Positions 38,736 through 49,256 of a stretch of 64,000 nucleotides of DNA are shown one piece after another; positions within the stretch are counted from its first letter, which is position 1; each line of letters starts with the position of its first letter. The position numbers and the translations under genes are program-made. The stretch spans positions 17,412 to 81,411 of the forward strand of contig CANFCG010000009.1 of NCBI GenBank assembly GCA_947445115.1, written 5' to 3'. The DNA comes from Comamonadaceae bacterium (GTDB lineage Bacteria > Pseudomonadota > Gammaproteobacteria > Burkholderiales > Burkholderiaceae_C). The notes beneath the pieces were generated by a model that did no database searches, was not told where the DNA came from, and saw only the letters and a program-made list of their open reading frames with translations.

Positions 38736-39718
38736 TCTGCAAACTGTGCAGCCGCGCGAATCACGGGGCCGTATTTGTCAATTTCTGTTTTAAGCCAAGA
38801 CTCTAGGCCTGCCGGCGTGAGCTTGCTCGCTGGTACGGGCTCAGTTCCCAGATCGGTCAGGCTTTTGATGACGTCTGGATCTTTGAGTGCATTTTTAATC
38901 ATGCCATTGAATTTGTTGGTGATCTCTGTTGGTGTGCCTTTAGGTGCATAAACGCCATGCCAAACGACAACTTCAAAGTCTTTCAGTCCGCTTTCAGCCA
39001 GCGTAGGTACTGCAGGCAATGCTTTAATGCGTTTAGCTGTTGTAACTGCATAAACTTTGACTGTACCGCCTTTGATTTGTCCTAACGTATTAGTCGTTTG
39101 ATCACACATCAAATCAATTTGACCACCCAAAAGCGCATTCATCGCAGGGCCTGTGCCACTAAACGGAACCGTCGTCAGATCAGTGTCCAGCGCCTTTTGA
39201 AGCATCATTCCGCATAAGTGAGAAACAGCACCTAAGCCCGCATTGCCAAGATTGATTTTGGTTTTGTTCGCTTTTACGTAAGTGATTAGCTCTTTGATAT
39301 TTTTGGCTGGAAAATCTTTACGTGCAACAAGAGTCATGGGCACATCGACGACTTGGCTGACATATTCAAAATCGGTGAGTGGGTTAAAGCTTAGTTTGCG
39401 ATACAGCGCTGGTGCAGTGGCCATACCGTTGTGGTGCAAAAAGAAGGTGTAGCCATCAGGCTTAGCGTTTTTAACGTAAGCCGCGCCAACTGTACCGCCA
39501 GCTCCAACTTTGTTTTCCACGATCACAGAGTTTCCCGTTGATTTGGTCATGCTAGCTGCAAGTGAGCGCCCGACCACGTCGGTGGGACCACCTGCGGCAA
39601 ATGGAATGACTAAACTAATTGGCTTGGATGGCCAAGCTGCTTGAGCTAAAGCACTAACGGTGATTAGGCTGGATACGGCTATTACTCCAGCAGCAACGAG
39701 GGTTTTTGACAGTTTCAC
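38732..39718 (-). CDS. Bug/TctC-family periplasmic binding protein
   Basis: A 328-residue extracytoplasmic receptor of the Bug (TctC) family, which bind carboxylic acids in the periplasm. The signal peptide ends after about residue 25 (VSALAQAAWP). The conserved ISLVIPFAAGGPTDVVGRSL and GAGGTVGAAYVKNAKPDGYT form the ligand site region. The start is GTG with GGAG six bases upstream. No TctA or TctB membrane genes accompany it. The flanking CaiB and acyl-CoA dehydrogenase genes suggest that it captures the substrate acid of this operon. Confidence 0.93.
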   Translation of the reverse strand: MKLSKTLVAAGVIAVSSLITVSALAQAAWPSKPISLVIPFAAGGPTDVVGRSLAASMTKSTGNSVIVENKVGAGGTVGAAYVKNAKPDGYTFFLHHNGMATAPALYRKLSFNPLTDFEYVSQVVDVPMTLVARKDFPAKNIKELITYVKANKTKINLGNAGLGAVSHLCGMMLQKALDTDLTTVPFSGTGPAMNALLGGQIDLMCDQTTNTLGQIKGGTVKVYAVTTAKRIKALPAVPTLAESGLKDFEVVVWHGVYAPKGTPTEITNKFNGMIKNALKDPDVIKSLTDLGTEPVPASKLTPAGLESWLKTEIDKYGPVIRAAAQFAD

Positions 39719-39758
39719 GGTTACTCCAATTTAAAAAATAGGTTGATTTATGTAAAGG

Positions 39759-40949
39759 CTAAGGATACCCAAGTTCCGCCAGAATTTTGTAAGTATGTTC
39801 CCCAATGGTAGGAACCGCATCCATCCGTGCATCCGTGGTATTTCTGCGTCCTACAGGCCATAACGCGGGTAAGTCTCCAGCGGTTGACGCCACGGTTGTC
39901 CAGGCCCCGCGAGCCGCCAATTGCGGATGCGCCCACAGTCCTGCCATGTCCCTGACTTGCGCGTTCGCAATGCCAGCAGATTCCAGTCGCTCCACGACCT
40001 GATCGGCAGTGAGATGTGCAAACACTGTATCAATCTCGGCTCGAAGTGCACCGCGTGCCGCACTTCGTTTTGGATTGGTGTCAAAGCGCGAGTCCAAAGC
40101 CAGCAGGGGCTGCAAGAGCACTTGCTCGCAAAAGATGCGCCATTCGCGCTCGTTTTGTAGCCCAAGCATGAGTATGGATGGGCTGCCGACAGCATGCCCC
40201 ACATCGAACGAGCCATACGGGAAAATCGTTGCGTGACTTGCGCCCGCACGCGGCGGTGGTGTTTGCCCATCCAGCGCGTAATAAAGCGGAAAACCCATCC
40301 ACTCGGTCATAGCCTCCAGCATCGACAGATCGATGTGACGCCCCGTGCCGTATGGGCTTGTAGGCGATTTAGTTTTATCTCGCTCAATCAGCGCCGCCAA
40401 GATATTGGTGTACGCGTACATGCCCGCCGCAATATCAGCAATTGAGATGCCTGCCTTCGCCATCTCATCTGCTGAGCCCGTCGTGGACACAAAGCCTGCT
40501 TCACTTTGGATAAGGAGGTCATAAGCCTTTTTATGCTCGTAGCTGCCACCAGCACCGTAGCCCGAAATATCACAAACGATAAGCGAGGGCTTGACTGCGT
40601 GCAGTGCCTCAAAACCAAGCCCCATGCGGCTTGCAGCCCCAGGTGCTAGGTTTTGCACGACGACATCCGCTTTTTCAAGGATGAGTTTTTTAAGAATCGC
40701 TAGCCGCTCAGGATCTTTCAAATCGAGGCACAAACTCTCCTTGCTGCGGTTTGTCCACACAAAGTGCGACGACAGCCCACGAGCCCGCGTGTCGTAGTGT
40801 CGCGCAAAGTCACCACCCTTGCCATCACCCGAATCAGGGCGCTCCACCTTGATGACACGAGCACCCAAATCCGCCAATTGCCGCGTCGCAAACGGTGCTG
40901 CAATCGCGTGTTCTAGCGAGACAACCGTGATACCTTCTAGCGGCCTCAA
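39759..40949 (-). CDS. CaiB/BaiF-family CoA-transferase
   Basis: A 396-residue class III CoA-transferase that moves CoA from one acyl-CoA to a free acid. The N-terminus LEGITVVSLEHAIAAPFATR, the segment SLCLDLKDPE, and VQNLAPGAASRMGLGFEAL followed by DISGYGAGG are family signatures. The expected catalytic Asp lies in the later part (DLLIQSEAGF or the following segment). The start is TTG at 40949, overlapping the MaoC stop as TTGA. Together with the hydratase and dehydrogenase it forms a small acid-activation and oxidation pathway. Confidence 0.93.
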   Translation of the reverse strand: MRPLEGITVVSLEHAIAAPFATRQLADLGARVIKVERPDSGDGKGGDFARHYDTRARGLSSHFVWTNRSKESLCLDLKDPERLAILKKLILEKADVVVQNLAPGAASRMGLGFEALHAVKPSLIVCDISGYGAGGSYEHKKAYDLLIQSEAGFVSTTGSADEMAKAGISIADIAAGMYAYTNILAALIERDKTKSPTSPYGTGRHIDLSMLEAMTEWMGFPLYYALDGQTPPPRAGASHATIFPYGSFDVGHAVGSPSILMLGLQNEREWRIFCEQVLLQPLLALDSRFDTNPKRSAARGALRAEIDTVFAHLTADQVVERLESAGIANAQVRDMAGLWAHPQLAARGAWTTVASTAGDLPALWPVGRRNTTDARMDAVPTIGEHTYKILAELGYP

Positions 40950-41839
40950 GTTGTAAATCTCATGGTTGCCTTCATCGACACATGCCCCTCAAAATCTTTC
41001 ACCCATAGTTTCATCGAATCGCCCGCGCGTTCACCCGCACAAATCTCAAACGGATGCAAATCAAACACGGGTTTCAGCGCTCTAAATTCAAACGAAGCAA
41101 TTCGTGCATCGGGATCCAGCTTCTTGCCAAGCCCCGCCAGCAGCGTCGCCATCAGCGGGCCGTGAACGATGAGGCCTGGGTAGCCTTCCACCTCAGTCAC
41201 GTACTTGCGGTCGTAGTGAATGCGGTGGCCGTTGAAGGTGAGGGCGGAGTAGCGGAATAAGAGCGGGTCAGTCGGGTGGATGATTTCGCTGTGACTGGCT
41301 ACAGGCGCTTGCTCGTAAGCCACGCTGGCTGTGGCCTTGGGGCTTGCATTGCTGGCAGAGCTTACTGGGTTTGGCCTGTAAACAATGTCGTGGAACTCGC
41401 GCAGCGCCAGCCCATTTTGATTGCTGACCTCGTGCCGAACCCTCACAAAACACAGTGACCCCGTGCGCCCAGATTTCACCGTCACATCATCAATCGTCGA
41501 AGTCCGCGTGATCTTGTCACCCAACGCCAAATCATGAAAAAACTCAAGCTGTCCCGCAGCCCACATGCGGCGCGGCAGCGGCACAGGCGGCAAGAAGCCA
41601 CCGCGCTTGGCGTGGCCATCCTCGCCTAGCTCTGATTGCTGAGGCGAGGGCAGGAAGTACAGCCAATGCCACAGTGGAGGAAGCGAGTCAGATGCCTGTG
41701 AAGCCATATCCAGCTTGGCCTGTGGCAAGTCCATTGTCGCCCGCATCATGCGCAGCGGCGCGGCGGTGATGATGTCCGTTTCAGTTTGGGACTTGCCAAT
41801 CCAAGTGCGCAGAAAATCAGTGTCTAAGTTTGTATCCAT
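40946..41839 (-). CDS. MaoC-like / mesaconyl-C4-CoA hydratase-family protein
   Basis: A 297-residue double-hot-dog protein related to mesaconyl-C4-CoA and itaconyl-CoA hydratases. The N-terminal half has PPLWHWLYFLP, GGFLPPVPLPRRMWAAGQLE and the C-terminal half FSALTFN-type FRYSALTFNGHRIHYDRKY followed by GLIVHGPLMATLLAGL, which marks the hydratase site. It starts 31 bases after guaB on the same strand and overlaps caiB by TTGA. In known systems this family works with a CoA-transferase on C4 and C5 dicarboxylic acids, which fits the next gene, but the actual substrate is not shown. Confidence 0.88.
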   Translation of the reverse strand: MDTNLDTDFLRTWIGKSQTETDIITAAPLRMMRATMDLPQAKLDMASQASDSLPPLWHWLYFLPSPQQSELGEDGHAKRGGFLPPVPLPRRMWAAGQLEFFHDLALGDKITRTSTIDDVTVKSGRTGSLCFVRVRHEVSNQNGLALREFHDIVYRPNPVSSASNASPKATASVAYEQAPVASHSEIIHPTDPLLFRYSALTFNGHRIHYDRKYVTEVEGYPGLIVHGPLMATLLAGLGKKLDPDARIASFEFRALKPVFDLHPFEICAGERAGDSMKLWVKDFEGHVSMKATMRFTT

Positions 41840-41870
41840 AGACCTGATTTTATGAAGTTAACGATCGGAT

Positions 41871-43389
<1,519 letters not shown>

Positions 43390-43400
43390 TACGAAGTAGT

Positions 43401-44360
43401 TTATTGAGCAATAAATCCAGCTAACTCTTGCGGCAATTCCGCAAAAATCGTCATCGCCTCGCCTGTACTCGGATGCGCCACTTGCAATCGCCATGCGTGA
43501 AGAAACATACGCTTGAGTCCCAGCTTGGCAAGCTGTTTGTTCTTGTCGAAATCGCCGTATTTATCATCCCCCGCAATCACGTGCAGGGCACTTTGCAGGT
43601 GGACGCGGATTTGGTGCGTGCGGCCTGTTTTGATGGTGACTTCTAGCAGGGTGGTGTCGCCAAAAGTCCTATGGGATATGACCTCTCTTACTTTGACTAG
43701 CGTCACCGACTTCATGCCATTGGGGTCATCTTTTGCCACGACTCGTACGCGGCGTTCTTCGTTGCCATCCAAATATTTATAGAGCGGCGCGTCAATAACT
43801 TTTTTGTTGGCGGGATAGTTGCCCAGCACTAGCGCCAGATAGGTCTTGCCCGTTTCGCGCTCTTTAAATTGAGCTTGCAGATTCGTGAGTGCACTGCGTC
43901 GTTTTGCAATCAAGAGGACGCCTGATGTCTCGCGGTCTAATCTGTGGACTAGCTCTAAGAATTTGGCGTCTGGCCTTGCGCGCCTCAGCTGCTCAATCAC
44001 GCCAAAGCTCACGCCCGAGCCGCCATGTACCGCTGTGCCCGAGGGCTTGTCTATTGCCATGAAGTAGTCGTCTTCAAACAAAATGGGGAACTCTTTGCCA
44101 GGTGCGGGTTTGTCTAGTTTTTCTTGAATCGAGTCTGACACGCGCACTGGCGGCACGCGGATGATGTCGCCAAATTTCACTTTGCTGCTGCTGTCTGCGC
44201 GGCCTTTGTTGATACGCACTTCGCCACTGCGGATGATGCGGTGGACGTGTGTTTTGGGCACGCCTTTTAAAATTTTGAAGAGGTAGTTATCCAGCCGCTG
44301 GCCTTCTGACCCTTCATCGATGGTGAGGTTTTGAACGCTGGGTATTTGTGGTGTGGTCAT
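43401..44360 (-). CDS. rluC: 23S rRNA pseudouridine synthase, RluC/RluD family
   Basis: A 319-residue pseudouridine synthase of the RluA superfamily. An N-terminal S4 RNA-binding domain (QRLDNYLFKIL to about residue 80, with HVHRIIRSGEVRINKGR) precedes the catalytic domain. The active-site motif HRLDRETSG contains the catalytic Asp. The C-terminal segments RTHQIRVHLQSALHVIAGDDKYG are typical. RluC (23S positions 955, 2504, 2580) is the best guess; RluD is the alternative. It is three bases downstream of lolB. Confidence 0.92.
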   Translation of the reverse strand: MTTPQIPSVQNLTIDEGSEGQRLDNYLFKILKGVPKTHVHRIIRSGEVRINKGRADSSSKVKFGDIIRVPPVRVSDSIQEKLDKPAPGKEFPILFEDDYFMAIDKPSGTAVHGGSGVSFGVIEQLRRARPDAKFLELVHRLDRETSGVLLIAKRRSALTNLQAQFKERETGKTYLALVLGNYPANKKVIDAPLYKYLDGNEERRVRVVAKDDPNGMKSVTLVKVREVISHRTFGDTTLLEVTIKTGRTHQIRVHLQSALHVIAGDDKYGDFDKNKQLAKLGLKRMFLHAWRLQVAHPSTGEAMTIFAELPQELAGFIAQ

Positions 44361-44363
44361 GTT

Positions 44364-44870
44364 TTATTGCTCTAGCACGACTCGGAGTTCTATACGTGGC
44401 AAGGGTCGCAGACGAACCGCAACTAGCCGACCCTCCGTAAGCCTTGTCAAATCTGCCTCCCAGCCCATCGCTGCCTCGCGTGCCTTATCTTGCTTGCCTT
44501 GCAGCCAATTGAATAAGTTAGATGCGGGAATGTCTGCATTCGTTATAGATTGCAGCGCCATGCTGAGATCTGGAAAGCTTCGCCCCATCTTTCCATCGGT
44601 GAGAGTGGCAAATCCAGCACCCCAAGTCAGTTGCGCCGCTTTGCCTCCCAACGGCGTAAAGAGGTCGAGTTGGCCTACCTCGGGATTGCCAGAGAGCGTA
44701 AATCCTGCGCTGGTTTGCTGTTCGGGGGCTGTGTCAGTCGCGTCAATTTTGATGCTGAGGCGACCAGCCCATGCGGGCACTTCAGTCGTGCTGATGGGCT
44801 TGGGCGGGCTAGCGCAGCCCGTCAGCACGATGCCAAAAGCAATGGCGAGAATCCATGCCCACACTCTCAC
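44364..44870 (-). CDS. lolB: Outer membrane lipoprotein LolB
   Basis: LolB accepts lipoproteins from LolA and inserts them in the outer membrane. The product is 168 residues. The start is GTG at 44870, overlapping the stop of the TPR gene as GTGA. The lipobox LTGCASPP places Cys near residue 19. PAWAGRLSIKIDA and QLDLFTPLGGKAAQLTWG follow, then a FNWLQG segment, matching the family. It follows a TPR gene, the usual order in Burkholderiales. The next gene is rluC, not ispE as in many relatives. Confidence 0.87.
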   Translation of the reverse strand: MRVWAWILAIAFGIVLTGCASPPKPISTTEVPAWAGRLSIKIDATDTAPEQQTSAGFTLSGNPEVGQLDLFTPLGGKAAQLTWGAGFATLTDGKMGRSFPDLSMALQSITNADIPASNLFNWLQGKQDKAREAAMGWEADLTRLTEGRLVAVRLRPLPRIELRVVLEQ

Positions 44871-46399
44871 AAGCTCACACCCAAGCGCTTGAGTGTCTCC
44901 AAAAGCGTGGGGTTATCGCTATTGATGGTTTGCGCTTCCTTCCACATTTTTCGCGCTTCGTCTGTACGGTTCATTTGCCACAGCACTTCGCCCATGTGGG
45001 TACCAATTTCAGCATCAGCACGTGTTTTATAAGCGGCTTGAAAGGCGGTCAGTGATTCGTCTAAACGTCCCATGCGGTACAGAGCCCATGCCAAACTGTC
45101 CACAATGTACGGGTCACCTGGGGTGATGGCGAGTGCTTTCTCTATCAAAGATTTTGCCTCTTCAAGGCGCTCGCTACGGTCGGCTAGCGAATAACCAAGT
45201 GCGTTGTAAGCCACGGCGCTATTGGGCTGCAAGGCGATGACTTGCTTGAGAAGCTCTTCCATTCGAGTATAGTTTTTGGCTTTTTCATGTAGCGTTGATA
45301 GCTCGTACATGAGGCTCGTATCCTTGGGTTCCTCGGCTAGCGCTTTGTCCATTAAGGCAATGGCGGCGGGCAGTTGGTTGTAGTCGCGCAAGAGCTGCAT
45401 CTCACCCATTAACTTGGCTCTGGCTTGCTCTTGAGTTTGCTCGGGCAGCTGTTGAATCAACGTCCTCGCCTCGGCTACTTTGCCCTGCTTGGCAAGAATC
45501 GACGCTCGGCGCAATTGCGCCGCCAAGCGCTCTTTGTCATCCTCGATTTTGCTGAGCCAGTTTTGCGCCACGTCATAGTCTTTGCGGTTCTCAGCCAATT
45601 GCGCCAAGCCCAAATACGCTTGAACGCGCCCTGCATGGTTGGTGGCTAAATTAGTTTTTTCAGCCAGGCTTAAAAAGTTTTGAAAAGACTTGATGGCTTC
45701 TGCAAATACGTTTTCTTGCAGCTCCAGTGCGCCCTTCAGCAGCCAACCATCAATTGAGTTGGGCGATTCGACGGTCAATTTTTGAAGCTGCACGAGTGCA
45801 TCGGGAAAGCGCGACGCGTCAATTTGAACGCGTGCAATCGTCAGTCGTGCTGCCGCAATGGTTGATGCAGAAAATGCTGAGGCCTGGGTGTAAGGTGTCA
45901 ATATGCTGGACAACTCATTGACGGAAGCTTGTTTGTCGGGGATGCGTGAAAAATAGCGTGTCAAGCTCAAAATCACGCCAGCACGATCTTCCTCAGGCGT
46001 TAGTTTTAAAAATTCACGAAGCGGCGGCAGTGCATTGGCGTATTGACCTTGCGCATAGTTAATTTGAAATAAATAATTTTTTGCCAATGCAGATGAAGGC
46101 AGAGTTTTTGCCCATTCGGCTGCCACGACGCGTGCCGTATCGCCGTCACGTGCATCGAGCGGTATGCGTGCAGCTCGTTCAAATAATTGGTCTGTTGGCG
46201 TTTGGCGGGCAAGGTTTAAGTAGATCCCAAACGCATCGGCGATTTTGCCCTCGTAGCTGGCAATCTCGGCCTGAAGCACTTCGTAGAACATGCCCGCATT
46301 CATATTGCTGTTGTCCGCATCAGCGCGTTTGGGCGATTGAGCAAGCGCAGCAGTGCTTAAAAAAACGAGACTCAGGAGAAGGTGTTTCATAGTAGCCAT
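44867..46399 (-). CDS. Exported TPR-repeat protein
   Basis: A 510-residue protein with a signal peptide ([18 protein letters not shown] after an in-frame extra MAT) and many tetratricopeptide repeats. The last four are regular: [60 protein letters not shown] and the following one. Its role is unknown; TPR arrays usually hold protein partners together. The position upstream of lolB with a GTGA overlap suggests a link to lipoprotein or envelope assembly. The start could be 46399 or 46390. It diverges from mutM with about 12 to 21 bases between starts. Confidence 0.88.
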   Translation of the reverse strand: MATMKHLLLSLVFLSTAALAQSPKRADADNSNMNAGMFYEVLQAEIASYEGKIADAFGIYLNLARQTPTDQLFERAARIPLDARDGDTARVVAAEWAKTLPSSALAKNYLFQINYAQGQYANALPPLREFLKLTPEEDRAGVILSLTRYFSRIPDKQASVNELSSILTPYTQASAFSASTIAAARLTIARVQIDASRFPDALVQLQKLTVESPNSIDGWLLKGALELQENVFAEAIKSFQNFLSLAEKTNLATNHAGRVQAYLGLAQLAENRKDYDVAQNWLSKIEDDKERLAAQLRRASILAKQGKVAEARTLIQQLPEQTQEQARAKLMGEMQLLRDYNQLPAAIALMDKALAEEPKDTSLMYELSTLHEKAKNYTRMEELLKQVIALQPNSAVAYNALGYSLADRSERLEEAKSLIEKALAITPGDPYIVDSLAWALYRMGRLDESLTAFQAAYKTRADAEIGTHMGEVLWQMNRTDEARKMWKEAQTINSDNPTLLETLKRLGVSL

Positions 46400-46411
46400 G
46401 ATAATTCAAGG

Positions 46412-47242
46412 ATGCCTGAATTACCCGAAGTTGAAGTCACCCGTTTATCGTTTGCTGACCGCATTGCGGGCGCAAAAATTCTTGCCGCGCAGATGGGAAA
46501 GCCACTTCGCTGGCCTTTTGATGCGGAAAGCGGCGTCAAGCCGTCAGAAATCGTAGGGCGGTGCGTGCTGACTGTGCGCCGACGAGGCAAATATCTGCTT
46601 TTAGACTTAAGCGATGGCCTGTTGCTAGTGCATTTGGGGATGTCGGGGCGATTAGTTTTTTCAAGCGACGCTGTCCCTCCTGCTGGTAAGCACGATCATT
46701 TCGATCTAAAAACCTCGCGCGGCTTGCTTCGTCTGCACGACCCGCGCCGTTTTGGCGCGGTGGTCTATGCCGAGTCAGAGTCTGCACCGATTGCTCAAAA
46801 GCTACTTGGTAAGCTGGGCGTCGAGCCATTTGGTGAAGCGTTCACGCAAGATTATTTTTACCGTGCAATTCATCAGCGCAAAAGCCCGATCAAGCAAGTG
46901 CTACTGTCGGGGCAGCCTGTCGTGGGCGTTGGCAATATCTATGCCTCGGAAGCCTTGTTCCACGCGGGCTTGCGGCCCGAGACCTTGGCAAGCCGCATTA
47001 GCCGTGCTCGTGCGGATAGGCTTCATGCCGCGATTTTGCAAGTTTTGCAAAATGCGCTCGATTTGGGCGGCTCAACGCTGCGCGACTTTGCCAATGCGCA
47101 TGGCGAAGATGGGCATTTCCAATTGCAAGCCGCTGTTTATGACCGCACTGGCTTACCTTGTCATATGTGCCAAACACCGATTAAGACGATTCGCCAAGGG
47201 CAGCGCTCTACGTTTTACTGCGCCACCTGCCAGCGCCCGTGA
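46412..47242 (+). CDS. mutM: Formamidopyrimidine-DNA glycosylase
   Basis: MutM (Fpg) removes 8-oxoguanine and ring-opened purines from DNA and cuts the backbone. The start must be ATG 46412, since Pro2 is the catalytic nucleophile (MPELPEVEV); the longer frame from 46382 is not used. The product has 276 residues. Lys in [11 protein letters not shown] is conserved, and the C-terminal zinc finger reads CHMCQ, 16 residues, CATC. It is followed 25 bases later by a dynamin-like gene and then mutY, so both glycosylases of the GO system are in one run. Confidence 0.98.
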   Translation: MPELPEVEVTRLSFADRIAGAKILAAQMGKPLRWPFDAESGVKPSEIVGRCVLTVRRRGKYLLLDLSDGLLLVHLGMSGRLVFSSDAVPPAGKHDHFDLKTSRGLLRLHDPRRFGAVVYAESESAPIAQKLLGKLGVEPFGEAFTQDYFYRAIHQRKSPIKQVLLSGQPVVGVGNIYASEALFHAGLRPETLASRISRARADRLHAAILQVLQNALDLGGSTLRDFANAHGEDGHFQLQAAVYDRTGLPCHMCQTPIKTIRQGQRSTFYCATCQRP

Positions 47243-47267
47243 GGGCATTGATTGATAATCGGCGCTC

Positions 47268-49256
47268 ATGTCTAGCTCTAACTCAACGAATACCATTCAA
47301 ACTCAGTTCGATCAGCATCAGCTGTGGTGCGTCGGGTTTTCTAGGCGTTTAACCGCTTTGGCCGAGTGGTTAGAAAAAAACGGTTTGGCAGACCAAGCAG
47401 CCTATGCCGAAGTGAATCGGCTGCGTTATCAGCTTAGCAGCCAGCAAGTCATGGTGGCAGTGATTGCCGAGTTTTCACGCGGCAAATCGGAGCTCATTAA
47501 CGCCCTCTTTTTTGCCCATTACGGTAGGCGCATCATGCCCGCAGGCGCAGGGCGCACGACGATGTGCCCCGCAGAGATGTCGTGGAATCCGATGCTACCT
47601 GTGGGCATTAGGCTCTTGCCGATTGAAACCCGAAAAGAAACCACCAGCATTGCGCATTGGCGTATCCGTCCCGAGGCTTGGGTGAGCTTTGGCTTTGACA
47701 CCAACGAGCCTGCCGCAATGGCGCAAACCATTAGCAAAGTAGGCGAGGTGCAGCGCCTGAGCATCCTGGATGCGACCCAGCTTGGTTTTTGGTTACCCGA
47801 TTTGCCAAACGGCGAGCGCAATCCCGACAATCCCGTTCCCGACAGACTAGGGCAGGTTGAAGTGCCCGTTTGGCGGCATGCTTGCATCAATATTCCGCAT
47901 CCGCTACTCAAACAAGGCTTGGTGATTTTGGATACGCCAGGTTTAAACGCCGTTGGCGTCGAGCCTGACCTGACAATGGCGCTCTTGGGGCAAGCGCAGG
48001 CGACGCTGTTTATTTTGGGCGCGGATACGGGAGTCACTAAATCTGATCTCGATTTGTGGCGTGAGCACCTTAGCCACGTGGCGGCTTCGCATATTCCACG
48101 CTATGCGATTTTGAACAAAATTGATACGCTGTGGGACGACCTCAAAACGCCAGCCGAGGTGAATGCCGAGCTAGAAAAGCAATGCCAAAGTACCGCGGAG
48201 TTACTCAGTATCAATCGGCAATCGGTAGTCGCGATTTCGGCGCAAAAAGGACTCTTGGCGAAGATTCAGAACAACCCCGAGCTTTTGGTACGCAGTGGCC
48301 TACCTGATCTAGAAGCCATACTGGGCGGGCATTTGGTACGACAGCGCCAAACGATTATTCAGCAAAATTGCATGAGTGGCATGATGCGATTGCAAAGCGC
48401 CGCCGCGCGAACGCTTGAGCGAAGATATCAAGGCTTTGCACAGCAAAAAGCCGAGCTGCAAAGCGCGGCTGGCAAGAATGCGCAAGGCCTAAAAACGATG
48501 CTAGATCTTATTGCAGCCGAGCGGCAAGAAGTGGACTTAGCGGCAGGCGAATTTGCGCGGTTGCAAGAGCAGTGCTTGGTAGGATTGAATCGTGCATTGA
48601 TGCCCATCAGTATGCCGAACCTCAAGGCGCAAATGCAAGCGATGGGTAAAGCCTTTGATGGCGGTATGCTCAATAGAGGTTTGAAGGCGAGCTACGAAGA
48701 GAATTTTGAGCGCTTGTCGTATTACTTGCAAATGTGTGAGACGGCGCTGCATCAGCTTTACGGCGATATGTTCCAAAAAATCAAAACCATCAACACGCTG
48801 CATGGCTTTGCGATTGGGCTTGTGCCAGCGCCTAAGCTCTCCAACTTTACGGACAAGCTGCTCAATATCAAGTTATCACATCTGCACCATTTAGAGATTG
48901 GTAATCGCTGGCGCTTGATGAGTAAGGATTATTTGCAGCGCGTTTTGCAAACCTTGTACATGCAGGTTCGAGTGATTTTTGAAAATGCACAAACCGACAT
49001 TGAGCGCTGGGCGCAAAACACCGTTCAAGTGTTTGAGACCGAGCTGGCGGAGCGTCGGCGCAATTTGGCACGTCGTGCCGAAGCGGTCTCGCAGGTGAAC
49101 GATTCCCGCCACGCCTTGGACGACCGTATCGCACAAGTAGATTCGGAGCTGGAGGCCATCAAAGCGCAAGGGCGGCGACTGGTGGCGCTGTCCAAAGGTG
49201 TGGATGGCGAGGCGAATGCCGCGATGCAGCAGGGAATTGGCTTTCCGCCTAAATGA
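47268..49256 (+). CDS. Dynamin-family GTPase
   Basis: A 662-residue bacterial dynamin-like protein. The P-loop region is AEFSRGKSELINALF (residues 67-81), with Ala where most dynamins have the first Gly. The switch I Thr is in GRTTMCPAE (about 95-103), G3 is LDTPGLN and G4 is NKID (about residue 288). The C-terminal half (about 370-650) is predicted helical, with long coiled-coil stretches such as QQKAELQSAAGKNAQ and a final charged helix. Bacterial dynamins remodel membranes, often under stress. It lies between mutM and mutY and overlaps mutY by ATGA. The role in this setting is not known to me. Confidence 0.9.
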   Translation: MSSSNSTNTIQTQFDQHQLWCVGFSRRLTALAEWLEKNGLADQAAYAEVNRLRYQLSSQQVMVAVIAEFSRGKSELINALFFAHYGRRIMPAGAGRTTMCPAEMSWNPMLPVGIRLLPIETRKETTSIAHWRIRPEAWVSFGFDTNEPAAMAQTISKVGEVQRLSILDATQLGFWLPDLPNGERNPDNPVPDRLGQVEVPVWRHACINIPHPLLKQGLVILDTPGLNAVGVEPDLTMALLGQAQATLFILGADTGVTKSDLDLWREHLSHVAASHIPRYAILNKIDTLWDDLKTPAEVNAELEKQCQSTAELLSINRQSVVAISAQKGLLAKIQNNPELLVRSGLPDLEAILGGHLVRQRQTIIQQNCMSGMMRLQSAAARTLERRYQGFAQQKAELQSAAGKNAQGLKTMLDLIAAERQEVDLAAGEFARLQEQCLVGLNRALMPISMPNLKAQMQAMGKAFDGGMLNRGLKASYEENFERLSYYLQMCETALHQLYGDMFQKIKTINTLHGFAIGLVPAPKLSNFTDKLLNIKLSHLHHLEIGNRWRLMSKDYLQRVLQTLYMQVRVIFENAQTDIERWAQNTVQVFETELAERRRNLARRAEAVSQVNDSRHALDDRIAQVDSELEAIKAQGRRLVALSKGVDGEANAAMQQGIGFPPK

